64,000 nucleotides of DNA from Diphasiastrum complanatum (taxonomy: Eukaryota; Streptophyta; Lycopodiopsida; Lycopodiales; Lycopodiaceae): assembly GCA_029204225.1 (NCBI GenBank), contig CM055096.1, forward strand, positions 46,819,079-46,883,078. The letters run 5' to 3'. Under the pieces are notes generated by a model. That model did not search any database, was not told where the DNA came from, and saw only the letters and a program-made list of their open reading frames with translations. Below are positions 12,031 through 23,663 of the stretch, in pieces (the first letter of the stretch is position 1; every line of letters starts with the position of its first letter). Position numbers and translations under genes: made by a program.

Positions 12031-12749
12031 ATTGTGTTTTTCTTAACTGTCATAACAAGAACCATAGAGCATGTGAAGAGGGCCCAAATATGCCCACAGG
12101 ATGGGTGCTGGAAGCCCATTGTTTGCAGCCCCAACAACATTGGAAATGCACCAATAAAACTCTGAGAAAGCATTGCACACATCTGAAATTAAGTGAATGA
12201 AGGGCATTCAGAACTTGCTACAGATTAGTATCCAGGAAAGTTTGAACAAACACATATTTGGTGAACAATAGAGGGCATATATCAGTCCAAAAATAGATGA
12301 TAGCCAACGATTCAGCCTAGGAAATCCATTATTCCTAGTGATTTCAACAACAGTATGAAGTCCTTGTACCCACAATGCAACAAGAGGGAAAGAAATCAGC
12401 TCATAGAAGCATAATTCTATGGCGATTTGACTTCTCATTCTTAAGTGATTTAGAAAAATGATTTGCCACCAGTGCTAGTTGATCCTCAAATTTTGATTAT
12501 AGAGGTAAATATCTCTAGATTCTTGGCAGATTTCATGGACATCTGTCAAAGATTCCTGGTTGGATCATTGGAGGAGTTCAATGTGTTGAGGTTGGTCAAT
12601 GGTGAACTGTTTCCAAATCAAGTCTTCGTCAAATTTTGGGTCAAATTTGATACAATCTGATTCTGATTCTGAAATTTGTGGAAGAGATCTAGCAAATTTG
12701 ATCTGAGATAGTTCCTGATTGAAAATCTAGATCCAATCTCATTGTCTAC
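12031..12749. other. Leader-like or intergenic, no gene
   Basis: No domain is recognised. The part after about 12450 runs into the gypsy gag and may be that element's leader. I did not find an LTR or primer-binding site. Confidence 0.3.
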
Positions 12750-14090
12750 TTGATCCAATCTGTAAAGATGACAACCCCTAGAGGTGCTCCTCAAGAAGTC
12801 AATCCAATCATTGTTATGAGAGCACCCCGTTTGGAACTACCCAAATACACTGGATTAACAGATCCAGTTATATTTCTTCAAATCTATTCTCAATCTTGTG
12901 AAGTCTATGGCAAAGTTTTTTTCCAAGATAAACTTAAGCTATTTCCAATGGCCTTAATCGGTGCAACACAAGATCGGTACTATAATAAAGATGAAACTGA
13001 GCGTAAAGATTGGGAGACTGTCAAATGAGCCCTTATCACACGGTTCAAATCTCAGAAGTTTATGAAAGACCCTTTTCTACTTTTAAGTAAAATTAAAATA
13101 GGGAAGCATGGTTCGAGATTACATAGAACGAGTCAAACACGTTAGATCTGAGTGCGAACCTGAGTTGATTAACGAAAATGCCATGATTATGTGGTTTTTG
13201 ACAGGCCTTCCTAAAAGGATAAGACTGATACAGTACGAGAGGAAGATGAAGATTCAGACGATGAGCCGAATATCAGTATATTGCCTTATATAGCAGGGCA
13301 GACCACTACAACATCCACCACCATTGCATCAACGAATGTCAATGCTATTGCAGAGATGATGCTCAATGAGTTCGAGAAACTTGGAAAGAACCAACAGAAA
13401 CATATGCAACAATTTGATGAGAAGATCAAAGCATTGGAAGATTTCCATGGACAAGCGAACAAGGAACCTGAGAAGTTTGCCAAGACTTTTCCTACCAGGA
13501 AAAATGTCTGGTGTTCTATTTGTACGGGAAATCACACAGTGAATGAGTGTCCTCAATTGAAAAGATGAATGGAAATTAGTATATGCCATTTGTGCAATTC
13601 GCCTGATCATGAGACTGCTTTTTGCAGCTTCAATCCTTGAATTGTTAAGCAACGGTATGTCCAGATGGGATATCGAGAACCACTTTATGGAGGAAATCCG
13701 TCAGCTAAACCTCGTCAATCTGCTCTTGGATACCCGAAACGATTAGCCTTACCATCCCCACCAACGCAATCTGCTCCTCCTACTAATTTGATGCAAAACC
13801 TTACAAAAGTGTCGAGCAATGGAACTACAATAATAATCATGAAGGTGGATCTTCAGAACAGTATGTTATTTATGTTGTCGCGCAACAACAAGCATCTAGA
13901 AACTGGACCAAAGCACCACTTGGATGCTTTGTGTGTGGAGAAAATCACAGATTTGCAGAATGTCCAAACAAAGACAAACTTGTACCATTTTGTCATGACT
14001 ATGGTTAAAGACATTTCTACAAGGAATGTCCAGCAAGACCAAAGCCACCACCGGCTACAGCTCCTGTAAATTTAATAACAATCAAGCAAA
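12750..14090 (+). pseudogene. Ty3/gypsy (OTA type) gag with several zinc knuckles
   Basis: The capsid-like part reads LPKYTGLTDPVIFLQIY, then FPMALIGAT and LITRFKSQKF, and near 13110 RDYIERVKHVRSECEP and FLTGLPKRIR, which follows the retrotransposon gag pattern. After a low-complexity Thr/Ser stretch come four Cys/His boxes: CSICTGNHTVNEC (near 13514), CHLCNSPDHETAFC (near 13583), CFVCGENHRFAEC (near 13926) and a broken CHDYG-stop-RHFYKEC (near 13992). Stops at 13026 and 13566 and several frame changes break it. It is followed directly by integrase, so protease, RT and RNase H have been deleted. A four-knuckle gag is unusual for this group. Confidence 0.8.
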
Positions 14091-14094
14091 GACC

Positions 14095-15115
14095 CTGTTC
14101 GCAAACTTTTGCAATCAGGTTATTGGTGGCCTAATTTCATAAGGACATAGAAAATTATATTCAGACATGTGAGCATGATGGCCTACTAGACAAAACTATG
14201 AATCCTTACATCTGCTTTATTGCAAACGCCATTTGAAAAATGGGAACTGAATTATATTGGCCCTATTCATCCTTCCGCGTGAGGATCTCAGGCCCGATAC
14301 ATTATTGTGGCAACTGATTATATGACCAAGTGGGTTGAAGCCAAAGCTATCAAAGTTGCTGATGTCAAAACTACGGCTAAGTTTCTCTATGAAAATATTA
14401 TTATCAGATTTGGATGTCCGATCGAGATTGTCAGTGAGCGGGGTACACACTTTGTTAATCAAATGATAAAGTATATACTGGAAGATTTTTTTGTTATACA
14501 CAGAATTAGAACTCCATATTATTCCAGAGGGAATGGCCAAGCTGAATCTTCCAATAAGATTCTCTGCACTATTATGACGAAAACAGTTGAAGCAAGTCGG
14601 TCTGATTGGGAACATAAACTACATGCAACATTATGGGCATTCAGAATTGCTTACAAGAGTAGTACATATCAAACACGCTTTCAACTAGTTTATGGTCAAG
14701 ATGTTGTCATGCCGATTGAGTTTTTAATACCATCTTTATGCATAGCAGCAACAGAGAGCGGTTAAATGATGACAAGTCCTTACACCTATGTCATGAAGCT
14801 TTGCACAAATTGTGTGAGACTCGATTGATGGTAGTCCATGCGTTAGCAGCAGAGAAAGCCCGCCGGAAGGCATGGCACGATTGTCGTTTACACAAAAAGG
14901 ACCTAAAAGAAGGAGATCTAGCACTGATGTACAAAACCAAGCTGATCAAGGAGAAATTGAAGTTTACCGGTGAAGGCCCATATAAATTAAAGGAAATCCT
15001 GAATTATGGAGCAGTGATTCTTGAACACTTGGATGGAAAATGCTTTAATACTCTCGCAAATGACAACCGATTATGCAAGTTTTGGCAGCCTGCTCCGCTA
15101 GTTCAGCAAACATGA
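14095..15115 (+). pseudogene. Ty3/gypsy (OTA type) integrase
   Basis: An integrase zinc-domain remnant (LLQSGYWWP) is followed by the core: KWELNYIGPI, VATDYMTKWVEAKA, FLYENIIIRFGCPIEIVS and RGNGQAESSNKIL. The C-terminal half contains KAWHDCRLHKKDLKEGDLAL, a hallmark of plant OTA integrases. Of the three catalytic acids only the Glu (AESSNK) is standard: the first Asp is Asn (ELNYIG) and the second is Glu (SERGTHF), so the enzyme was probably dead. A frame change near 14760 separates core from C-terminus. The stop is followed at ~390 bases by ORF-X on the same strand. Confidence 0.9.
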
Positions 15116-15353
15116 TCCAAATGATTTTTTTATTTTATTTGTTTTTCAATTTCTTGTTTTCACTACTTAATCGATAAATGAGGAAAGACTAATGAGCAAA
15201 AGTCAAAAATGTCATCGGATCAAAAAGTAGTCATCAGAAACCTTTGCCGAGACTTTTATAGCCTATTTTCACAGTACTGAACAAGCATGCAAATTTTGGT
15301 TCAAAACTGATTAGCCAAACTAGTACATTATCTAATGGACCCTCGAAATCAGC

Positions 15354-15361
15354 ATATAAAA
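15354..15361 (+). promoter_or_regulatory. TATA-box-like element upstream of ORF-X
   Basis: CATATAAAAGGGC is a good plant TATA-box match, lying about 150 bases before the ORF-X ATG. It could drive a separate ORF-X transcript. This is inference from sequence only. Confidence 0.4.
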
Positions 15362-15503
15362 GGGCAGAATTCGACTTCATTCCTCACTTGTGCTAGCGAA
15401 GCTCTTGCCAATTTTTCCAGCGACCAAAGCCTTCAAAACTTTCCATACTATTTTCTGATATACGCTCGCACTCATTACTCTCAATTTTTTCTCTTTTCCA
15501 TCA

Positions 15504-15945
15504 TGTCTTCCACAAATACATCTCAGTCGCCTCGTTACACTATCCATTGTAATGTCCTATTTGCAACGGATATCAAGATCCTTCCTAGCACAAGCATGGT
15601 CACTCAGTGGTTGACCCTTGTGGAGCCTCTACTTACTGTAATGGACCAATGATTTGCACTGGACTAATGACGACTATCTTCTAGAGGCCATTACTGATCC
15701 TGTCATCCAGGCTGCAGCCCAGCTTCTGAAAAACTTCCTGATGGCTGGCAACCTCTAGAAGAAACAAATTTCTTCACAAATCCTACACCATCTTGTAGAA
15801 TCCAACTACAAGATAGGGTCTATCTCCCTCAAGTCTTATAACTAGTATAAGACGGTTTTTGGAGAGTTGAATGAAGAAACAAAATGTTTCCGTTACCAAA
15901 GCTCTGCTAGCTCTCAACTCCCAATTTGACAAAAAGACACGAAAG
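15504..15945 (+). pseudogene. ORF-X copy 1 (extra ORF 3' of gypsy integrase), truncated
   Basis: Starts MSSTNTSQSPRYTIH and carries ILPSTSMVTQWLTLVEPLLT, which matches the start of copy 2 (57905 minus) and, more loosely, copy 3 (61.2 kb plus). About 75 codons are missing after 15650. Homology resumes with YLLEAITDPVIQAAAQLL and SSQILHHLVES, then fades near 15945 with several stops. About 110 bases of leader before the ATG also match copy 2. Its function is unknown. Its place between integrase and the 3' LTR is where Athila and Tat elements carry env-like or accessory ORFs. Confidence 0.6.
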
Positions 15946-16965
15946 TGAAATGTTCGTGAAAGAAAAATGTTCGTGACACAAAATCCTTCACGCTCTAGAG
16001 GATCAGAAAAAACAAACGAGTACCATAAAGTACAAATCCTTGATCTGATATGATGATGTCAGCGCAAGAGCGTTAGAACGTGCCTAACCCACCACTCTTG
16101 TAATCCATGATTAGTTATAGATTGTTTAATCTATCTAATCAAATATGCTACTCTGAATATATGCAATTTTTTAGATGCATAAAATAGTAGCAGATAGACA
16201 ATATATAGGGTAGAAGTCTACCTAGTGAGAGAGACAATTATGTAAGCAGGATTCACAGAGATCCAAGAAGTCCGTAAATGAGACATTGTTCGTGGGAGAA
16301 CGCCACTTCTCTCACGCCAATGCATTGTGTGGTTCTGTCACACAGTGCTTGAAACCAAGAGAATCAATAGATGATGTTGTAGTTATAGTGCACATATCAT
16401 TCTAAATCTTGTCCGATTGCGAATGAATTGCTGTCTGCTATTGCTCGTGTGTTTAATTCACTTGTTTTATTCATTTCGCATATTGGTTCAATTTCGTTGA
16501 ATGCTGAATTAATTTGTAATGTAGATCAGCAGTGTCTTTCTACTTTCTGGAGGATCGTAAGTCAATTTGATTTGTTTTTAGAAGACTTTTAGGCAATCAG
16601 AGAGTTTGAGAGGGTACTCAACTCGTGGGATATGCCAAAGTGAGCACACATCTGTCTTTTTCACCATTTTCATCAATTTTCACTGTCAATCAAGTAGGAT
16701 TGGATAGGAGTGAGTGTTCTGAGGTCTTAGACTTTTCATTTCACACATATTACTGTGTTTGAGTTGAAAGTAATTTCCTAGAGAGTTTATCTGTACATTG
16801 AAACTCGTGGGAGAGATAGACTTCTTGCTTGCATGTGCTTCTTCTTTGTGACTGAAGCAAGATCCAAATTCAAGATAGATAGATTTTCTGTATTGAGAAT
16901 TTGTTCTCACATCTGTTGCTAGATTTCATAGGGTGGATCAACATCTGTGTTAGATCCTACATTGA
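15946..16965. other. No gene recognised; possible LTR or leader of next copia
   Basis: No domain is seen. The part ending GTTAGATCCTACATTGAG just before the gag ATG at 16966 could be leader. It does not match the sequence at 19212-19771, so a 5' LTR could not be confirmed. Confidence 0.3.
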
Positions 16966-18110
16966 GATGGCAAGCAACATCCTTTCAACTCCATTTTTTT
17001 TATCATTACTAGAATTTCTCACCAAGAAGATGTCTTCATCTGGCTCACATCAAGCATAGAAGATCCATGGCTTTGATACCATGTAGGAAATCAAAGTGCC
17101 AAGATCCTTCTAACATATGCAATGTGGAAGATCAGAATGGAATCATTGTTGATTCTATAGGATGTAATGGATATTGTGAGTGGAGCTGAAGAAGAACCTG
17201 CTGCACCTAATGAAGCTGCAACATTCCACAAAAGAACCAGAATTGCCCTTCATTTTATAAAAATGAATGTTATCAATGAAGTGTTAAGAGAGATCAGTAC
17301 ATGCACCACTGCCAAGGAAGCTGGGATACTCTAAAAACAATCTATGAAATCAAAAATACTTCTAGATTGCTTACACTTAGATACCAAATAATCCTAAGTT
17401 ATCATAGAGTAGATGAGAGTGCTTCATCATATGTCATGAGAGTTAAGGATCTTCATCAAGAGTTAGCTGGTATCAGTGATGCTCTTAAGAACACTGAACT
17501 TGTTCAAGTAGTCCTAAATGGACTTAGAGATGAGTATGACAATCTTGTGCAGACTTATGCTGTCAGAGAGGATCTTCCATCCTTGGAGACATTGCAAGGT
17601 GTTCTCATTGCTGAAGAAAGTAGGCAAGAGAACAAGATGCTGAAGATCAACCGAATTTCATTGAAAGATGGTGGAGATGACAAAGCACTCTTCATCAGAG
17701 ACAAGTCAAGAGGCAAGGGAAAAGGACAACAACACTTCAAGAAGGACAAAGCCAAAGAAGGTGGTGAGGATCAGTCCTCACAAGGTGCAACATCCAATGG
17801 CAAGAAGAAACTATCAAAGATCAAGTGTTTTTTCTGTGGAAAGAAAGGACATTATGCCTCAAACTGTTTCAAGAAGAAGAACCCATCTAAGCAAGCTTAC
17901 CTTACTAATGAGGATGAGTGTGAGGGTGTAGAGAGTGAAAGAGAGGATTCATTAATGATGTCTAATCTCATGCCATATCTAGGTGCAAAAAGGTCAATCT
18001 ATATTGCTAATGATGTAGAGTGTAGGATTGAAGGAATAGGTAGCATTCCATTACATGCATCATCATCAAAATCTTTTTGCTTACATGATGTACTTACTAT
18101 ATGTACCTAG
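16966..18110 (+). pseudogene. Copia family-W gag and degenerate protease region
   Basis: A probable start MASNILSTPF is followed by YAMWKIRMESLL and, from 17301, a long clean gag frame with LASYVMR-type helices, GLRDEYDNLVQ and a zinc knuckle CFFCGKKGHYASNC (near 17830). A TAG near 17159 and a TAG in the leader part break the N-terminal portion. After the knuckle the frame enters RSIYIANDVECRIEGIGSIP, the second half of the protease; the DSG catalytic segment is missing. The frame then shifts at about 18095. Homologous 3' sequence of the same family lies at 48.6-49.3 kb on the other strand. Confidence 0.88.
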
Positions 18111-18425
18111 ATTGACTAAGAATCTCATTAGTGTAGGGTAGTTGTTTGATAGTGGATTGGATGTCAAGTTTCAAGTTGACAAGTGTATAATCTCAATAGA
18201 AAATGAAGTTATTGCTAGAGGATATAGAATTGGTAAGTTGTACAAACTAGATTCTAAGGAGAGTGCTAACATTTCAGATATTGCTTATGATACCAAGGTT
18301 CTACAGGAGGATCTATGGCATAAGAGATTGGGTCATCCCAATTTCAAAGCCATGCAATCTATGGTCAAAGAAGGAAAAGCTGTTGGTCTACCAAAGAGAG
18401 TGTCAAAGGAGCTTCAGGAAATTTC
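18111..18425 (+). pseudogene. Copia family-W GAG-pre-integrase segment
   Basis: Contains ISVGQLFDSGLD-like sequence, GYRIGKLYKLDSK and LWHKRLGHPNFKAMQSMVKE, the GAG-pre-integrase zinc region. It stops abruptly near 18425, where sequence jumps to the end of RT. The integrase core and most of RT are therefore absent. Confidence 0.85.
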
Positions 18426-19199
18426 ATATGGAGAATTGTAAAGGCATAGATACACCTATGGAGCACACTGTAAAAGTTCCTGTTAAAGATGATGAATAAT
18501 CCTTTGAGGACATCACTCTTTATAGGAGTCTTATTGGCTCACTTATTTGGTTAACAGTGACTAGGCCTGATTTAAGCTTTTGTGTTCATAAGCTAAGTCA
18601 ACACATGTAGGATCCAAAGTTATATAATTGGAAGTTGGCTAAAAGAGTCTTGAGGTATATATCTTCTACCTTGGATTATGGACTATACTATGAAAGAGAA
18701 GATCTGACTTTGATTGCTTTTTCAGACTCAGATTTTGCAGGAGACGGGTTGGATAGGAAATCCACAAGTGCTTACACTATATTTCTTGGAGGAAATTTGG
18801 TTTCTTGGTTTCAAAGAAGCAGACAACTATTTTCTTATCATCCTATGAAGCGGAATACAAATCTCTTACAACCACAACAAAGGAGATTTTATGGATCAAA
18901 AGGCTACTTTTGGAGCTTAAGTGTTATGCAGATGAAGATTTACCAATGATCAAGAATGATAACATTTCTGCTCAGGCTCTTGCAAATAATCCAGTCTTTC
19001 ATGCAAGGAGCAAGAATATTGAAGTGGCTCATCATTTTGTAAGAGAAAAAGTCATTGGAAGAGAGATCTCATTGGAGCATATTTCATCTTCAGATTGTGT
19101 TGCAGATCTTCTCACCAAGCCTCTACTCAAGAATGTCTTTATGAAGATGAGGTCTAACCTTGGCCTAATTTCGAAATCTAAGTTGATAGGAGCATAAAT
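18426..19199 (+). pseudogene. Copia family-W RT thumb and RNase H
   Basis: Begins at MENCKGIDTPMEH, the junction typically found late in copia RT. It continues with SLIGSLIWLTVTRPDLSF and AKRVLRYISSTLDYGLYYE into RNase H (AFSDSDFAGDGLDRKSTSAY, SYEAEYKSL, then NISAQALANNPVFHARSKNIE). A frameshift near 18815 splits RNase H. It ends DLLTKPLLKN and a TAA at 19197. The internal deletion makes the whole 17-19 kb copy unable to supply its own RT or integrase. Confidence 0.92.
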
Positions 19200-19202
19200 T
19201 TT

Positions 19203-19211
19203 AAGGAGGAG
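19203..19211 (+). other. Polypurine tract of family-W copia
   Basis: AAGGAGGAG directly precedes TGTAAAGATT. The family-W copy at 48.5 kb and the element at 33.2-38.5 kb have the closely similar GGAGGAG before TGT. Confidence 0.75.
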
Positions 19212-19771
19212 TGTAAAGATTATTAAAATATTATTTTCCTATCTCGAGTTTGGGGTCATGTCCATGATAATTTCCACTAGATTTCATGTTGTACATATAA
19301 GGAGTGTGAATTGAGCACATATCCTTCTAGTGTAGCTCGGATTTGAGTTAGATAGATTCAGTTATGATGACATGTAGATGTTTAGATAGCATGCAAAGTC
19401 TTACTGTATGCATGCAAGCCACATGCAATCAGTGCATGCAACATGCAAAGTAGTTTCTGTGATCTACACATGTCTAGGCAATTTTATGAGTTGACATGCA
19501 GTACATGCACCATACATGCATGCAGTTACACATGTGGATCTTTGGTAGGTGAATTAGTTCAGTTAAGTGGACTTTCCATGCAACTCCACTGTAGGAATTC
19601 GAGTCTCTCTCATGTAGGGAAAGCTAGGCATGTTTTGCCATATTCTGAATATTGAGATTTTGGTGTTTTGGACTCATTCTCTCTCTACCCGAGTTTTCTA
19701 TGTATGCTTTCTCTCTCTACCTGAGAGCAGTCTCTTTTTCCCATACTGAACACTTAGAATTATTTCTGACA
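19212..19771 (+). repeat. Probable 3' LTR of family-W copia
   Basis: Starts TGTAAAGATTATT after the polypurine tract and plausibly ends TTTCTGACA where minus-strand copia RNase H begins. It is rich in repeated ACATGCA/TGCATGCA words between 19380 and 19530. No second copy was found in the window, so the end is inferred. Confidence 0.5.
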
Positions 19772-19772
19772 T

Positions 19773-20945
19773 TCATTTCTCATCCTTGAGGGATGCCCAA
19801 CTAGCATCACTATAGGAAAGCATCTTGAACCCTGCATCATGACAATAACACAAGCCATAATCTCTCATTAATTGAAGATATTGCAAAATTGATTTTGTAA
19901 TCTTCCAATGTGTCAAGCCTGGATTCGTGCAGAATTGGCTCATCTTGAACATTGCATAAGCAATGTCAAGGCATGTGTTTTCTACAAGGTACATCAGCGA
20001 ACCTATCACCTTCTTGTAAGGTGTGAGCTGCATTTGTTCTCTCTCTTCTTCAATCCTCAAACAATCATCGTTTGTCGGTACCGTTCATGCGAGCATTGGA
20101 GTAACCGCTCCTTTGCAATTCAGCATCCCAAAATCCTCTAGGATTTTTTGGGTGTATCTGGACTGGTGAATGTACAGCTTACCTCCCTCATAGTCCCTTT
20201 CAATTTGCAAGCCAAGGTAACACCTGGCTTCTTCCAGATCCACAATCTCGAAATGTTTCAAGATGTCTTCCTTCACTTCAGCAATCAACTTTTCACTCTT
20301 GCATCAGAGTGTCATCCACATATACAGCCACAATAATGATCTGCCCATCTGTGACTCTGACGTACACATTGAAATTAGCCATCAGTGGCTTGAATCCTAA
20401 TGATTTCAGGGCTTGATCCTTCTTTTTGTACCATTGTCGAGCTAATTGTTTCAGACCGTAGATACTTCTATGCATTTTGCATGCATAATCAGGAAGTGAA
20501 CGCGAGACATAACCTGGGGGTTGATCCATGTAGACCTCTCGTCTAACTCACCATGCAAGAAGGTTGTCTTCTCGTCCACAATGTGGATCCTGAGGTCATA
20601 AGGGACGAATGTTCGATGACAGGAGAGAAGGTTTCAGAATACTCAATACCATATCTCTGAGAAAATCCCTTCGCTACCAGTCTTGCCTTGTATTTCGAGA
20701 CATTCCCATCCGGTCCATACTTGAGCTTGAAAACCCATTTGCATTTGACAGTCTTGCACTTATGTGGTAATGGCTGCAACATCCATACCTGGTTCTTCCT
20801 CATAGATTCCATCTCTTTGTTCATGGCTTGGATCCATTTGTCCTTCTCTAGAGATTCAATTGCTTCCTCGAAAGTCTGGGGTTCGCCACTGAATCCACAG
20901 AACTCTTCTGATGTAAAAGTAGGGCTGTCTGGCACATATCTTGCT
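19773..20945 (-). pseudogene. Copia family-Z (copy 1) reverse transcriptase and partial RNase H
   Basis: On the minus strand RT starts with [18 protein letters not shown] and [20 protein letters not shown]. It passes MDQPPGYVSRSLPDY, RSIYGLKQLARQWY and the catalytic AVYVDDTL (near 20305), then DFGMLNCKGAVTPM, and enters RNase H at SYSDASWASLKDEK, where it ends at the neighbouring LTR. Relative to copy 2 a deletion of about 28 bases near 20605 removes the LLFAYAAAYD part and shifts the frame. Further frame changes occur near 20290 and 20070. No 3' LTR of its own is attached. Confidence 0.92.
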
Positions 20946-21177
20946 AGTGCTCTTCATTGTCTTGACCTTCTAGGAGATCCTCCTGAGATAGCAATGCCTT
21001 TGTCTTTGTCTGCTTTGCTAGGTCCGGAACCATCCTGGTTTATAGGAATTGTAACAGTAGGGTACCTCTCAAATCTTTCTTCTTCTGATTCATCACTCGA
21101 ATGTGAAGCTACTCGATACTCTTCATTTTTGTGTTTTCTTCTGCTCCCTCTGTTAGAGGCAGCAGATCATAGTACTA

Positions 21178-22278
21178 CTATCTCTCCAGGACTTCATAAC
21201 TGACAGGATCGTCACTGGCCATTGTCCTGCTCTCATCAAATCTGACATCTCTCACTGTCTTCACAATGTTCATGTTTGGCATATAGACTCTATAGTATGA
21301 CGAATTTTTGTCATAATCTACCAGAAATTCCTGTTCAGCTTTCTCATCAAGCTTCTTTCGAAGCTTATCAGAAAAATATGCATAAGCTGCATAGCCAAAG
21401 ATTCTGATGTGAGACAGGTTGGGCTTTCTACCCCACCATAATTCGTGTGGTGTCGTGTGAGGGACACCAGACCTCCTTGTTCTATTTTGGATGTATGCAA
21501 CTGTAGCTACTGCTTCAGCCCATAGTACCCTTAAAGATTTTGAGTAGGCCATCATGCATCTGACAGCTTCCATCAGGGTCCTATTCTTTCTCTCTGTAAC
21601 ATTGTTGTGCTGCGGTGTGTAGGCTGCAGTCCTTCTATGAATGATGCCACGATCATTACAGAATTTAGTGAAGCGATTCGAGATGTATTTGCCACCTTGA
21701 TCTGTCTTGATCTGCTTCACTTTGTTTCTTGTACATCTCTTTGCCCAATTCACATATTCTGTGAATTTATTGAGTGCTTCAGATTTATTTTGAATGAAGT
21801 ACACTCTGGCAAATTTACTATAATCATCAATGAAGGTTATGTAATATTTTGAGCCTCCTACCGAGATCACATTGAAAGGCCCATAGATGTCAAAATGCAC
21901 TAACTCCAGAATCTTGGTTGTTTTGTAGGAGTCTTTGACAAATGGAGTGCGTGACATCTTACCCTTCAGACATGCACCACAGGTGGTCGAACTGGTTGCA
22001 TTCGAGATGTCGACCCCTGTTATTACTCCATGATGGCTTGCTTGGTAAAGTGCCATTGAGTTCATGTGGCATAGTCTCCTGTGCCACAGAGTGTCTGGCG
22101 AATCATCATGAGTCTGATGCACCTGATCTACAGACAGGCATATCTTCAGGTGATATAGATTATCTTTTCTTCTGGCTTGAGTGATTAGGATACTGGTATT
22201 GGCATCAACCACACTACATGCTTCGTCAAAAAATGTCACACGCATCCTTGCATAAGCTATTCTTGCCATAGAAAGCAA
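21178..22278 (-). pseudogene. Copia family-Z (copy 1) GAG-pre-integrase and integrase
   Basis: A 366-codon frame. The N-terminal part has the zinc-binding LWHRRLCHMNSMALYQ and CGACLKGKMSR pair. The core has Asp in LVHFDIYGP, Asp in IKTDQGGKY and Glu in NNVTERKNRTLMEA, so the catalytic triad is intact. The C-terminal part has WWGRKPNLSHIRIFGYAAYA. It is separated from the upstream protease frame by one in-frame stop near 22280, and the linker to RT (21177-20945) is frame-broken. It is the best preserved integrase of this family here. Confidence 0.94.
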
Positions 22279-22281
22279 GTC

Positions 22282-23663
22282 CTACTGCAGTGTAGGCACA
22301 AACAGAACATCTTCAAGCCATATGTCTCTGCCATTGGTATTGAGCCACAGTGAACCAATACCATTCACTTGATATTTGGATCCATCTCCAAGAACTATGA
22401 ATCTTGATGGATCAACACTTCTGAAATCAGACATGATTCGCCTTGATGTCACAAAGGGTGAGGTGGCTCTTGAATCTAGGATCACCTCATGTGTGTCATA
22501 TGTTGACGCTGCACACATATCTGCACAAATATAGACAGTCAAACAGTTTCTATTCGATCTCTCTTCGTCCATTTTTTAGCTCTCAGGCTCTTCGACATAG
22601 AACTAACTGTTACTATTCTCCTGTCTGTTCTGTGTTGATTTATTTCTCGGGTTCAGGCGACAATCCATGGCTACATGACCCTTCTTGTGGCAGTGGATAC
22701 ATTCAATTTTTGAATTGAGCCAGCATGTATCAACTGTGTGCCCATCTCGTTTGCATCTCACGCAAGTCTTCTTTTCTCCACCTTGCTGTTTCAACCTCCC
22801 TTTGCTCTTCCAGTTGCCTTTGCTAGTCCGCTCTGCTTGCTGATCACGATCTTGCCTTTGATTTGACTCCATCTTAGGCTTAAATTGTTTCTTGGATTTT
22901 TCTTTGTTGCCGTAGAGGGCTTGGTCAAAACCATCCTTGTGATCAAGGTGTTCTCTAGCCTCGACTTCCTCTCAAATCTTGACAATTGCTTTTTTGAGGG
23001 TCATTGTAGGATCTTTCGTGAGCAAGGTTCTGGTTGTCTGGAAAGATCTGGGTAAGGCTCTCAATAGGTAAGTGAGCTGCTTCTCAGCTGACACTACATT
23101 CTCTGCTCCAGACTTATGTAGTGATAGAAATAGATCTTTCATCTTTCTTACAAAAGAAGTGAGGTTTTTCCCATCCCACTGTAGATTTGTCAACTGATCT
23201 TCCAATATCATTATTTGACTTTTTGATTATGTTTGAAATCTTGTGAGCAGTGTATCCCACATCTCCTTAGCTTTGGAGAGTGTTGCCAGGCCAAGTGTAA
23301 GACTATCTTCGATGGATGAAGATAGCAAGGCTACTGCCTTGTCATTTTTCTCCACTCGCGTAGCTCTTTGTCTGATGTCATAGTCATCTCCTCTGTGCCA
23401 TCCACCCAGGGGAATAAACCTTCACCCTTGAGTATCAATGATGTCTTAACTTTCCAGGCTAGAAAGTTAGATCCTGAAGAATCCAGAATTATACAGATCT
23501 TGCTTTGTATGTTGCTAATTGAAGCCATTGCTTCTGAAGTGTGTTCTCTTGTTGATGGTTGTTTGTTTGAATACACGGAGTTTGAAATAGTGTCGTCTTT
23601 TTTGCCTGTCAAGAACCCCGTTGAAAAATGTAGTGTCTCTTTTTCGCATTTTTCGCTTGACAT
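22282..23663 (-). pseudogene. Copia family-Z (copy 1) gag and protease
   Basis: Gag runs in three frames: an N-terminal part with MASISNIQSK and FLAWKVKTSLIL, a middle part with LLRALPRSFQTTRTLL, and a C-terminal part with two zinc knuckles (CVRCKRDGHTVDTC and CIHCHKKGHVAMDC, near 22680-22765). The protease follows with VILDSRATSPFVTS, where the usual DSG is DSR, so the active site is damaged. FIVLGDGSKYQVNGIGSLW completes the protease. Frameshifts lie near 23345 and 22975 and stops near 22605 and 22575. I found no primer-binding site or 5' LTR to its right. Confidence 0.9.

Noticed and set aside
17072-17086. Primer-binding-site-like TTTGATACCATG in plus orientation
   Set aside because: It is in reverse orientation for a minus-strand element, lies inside the family-W gag frame and has no LTR beside it.
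21607-21852. Plus-strand frames over the family-Z integrase
   Set aside because: Shadows of the well supported minus-strand integrase.
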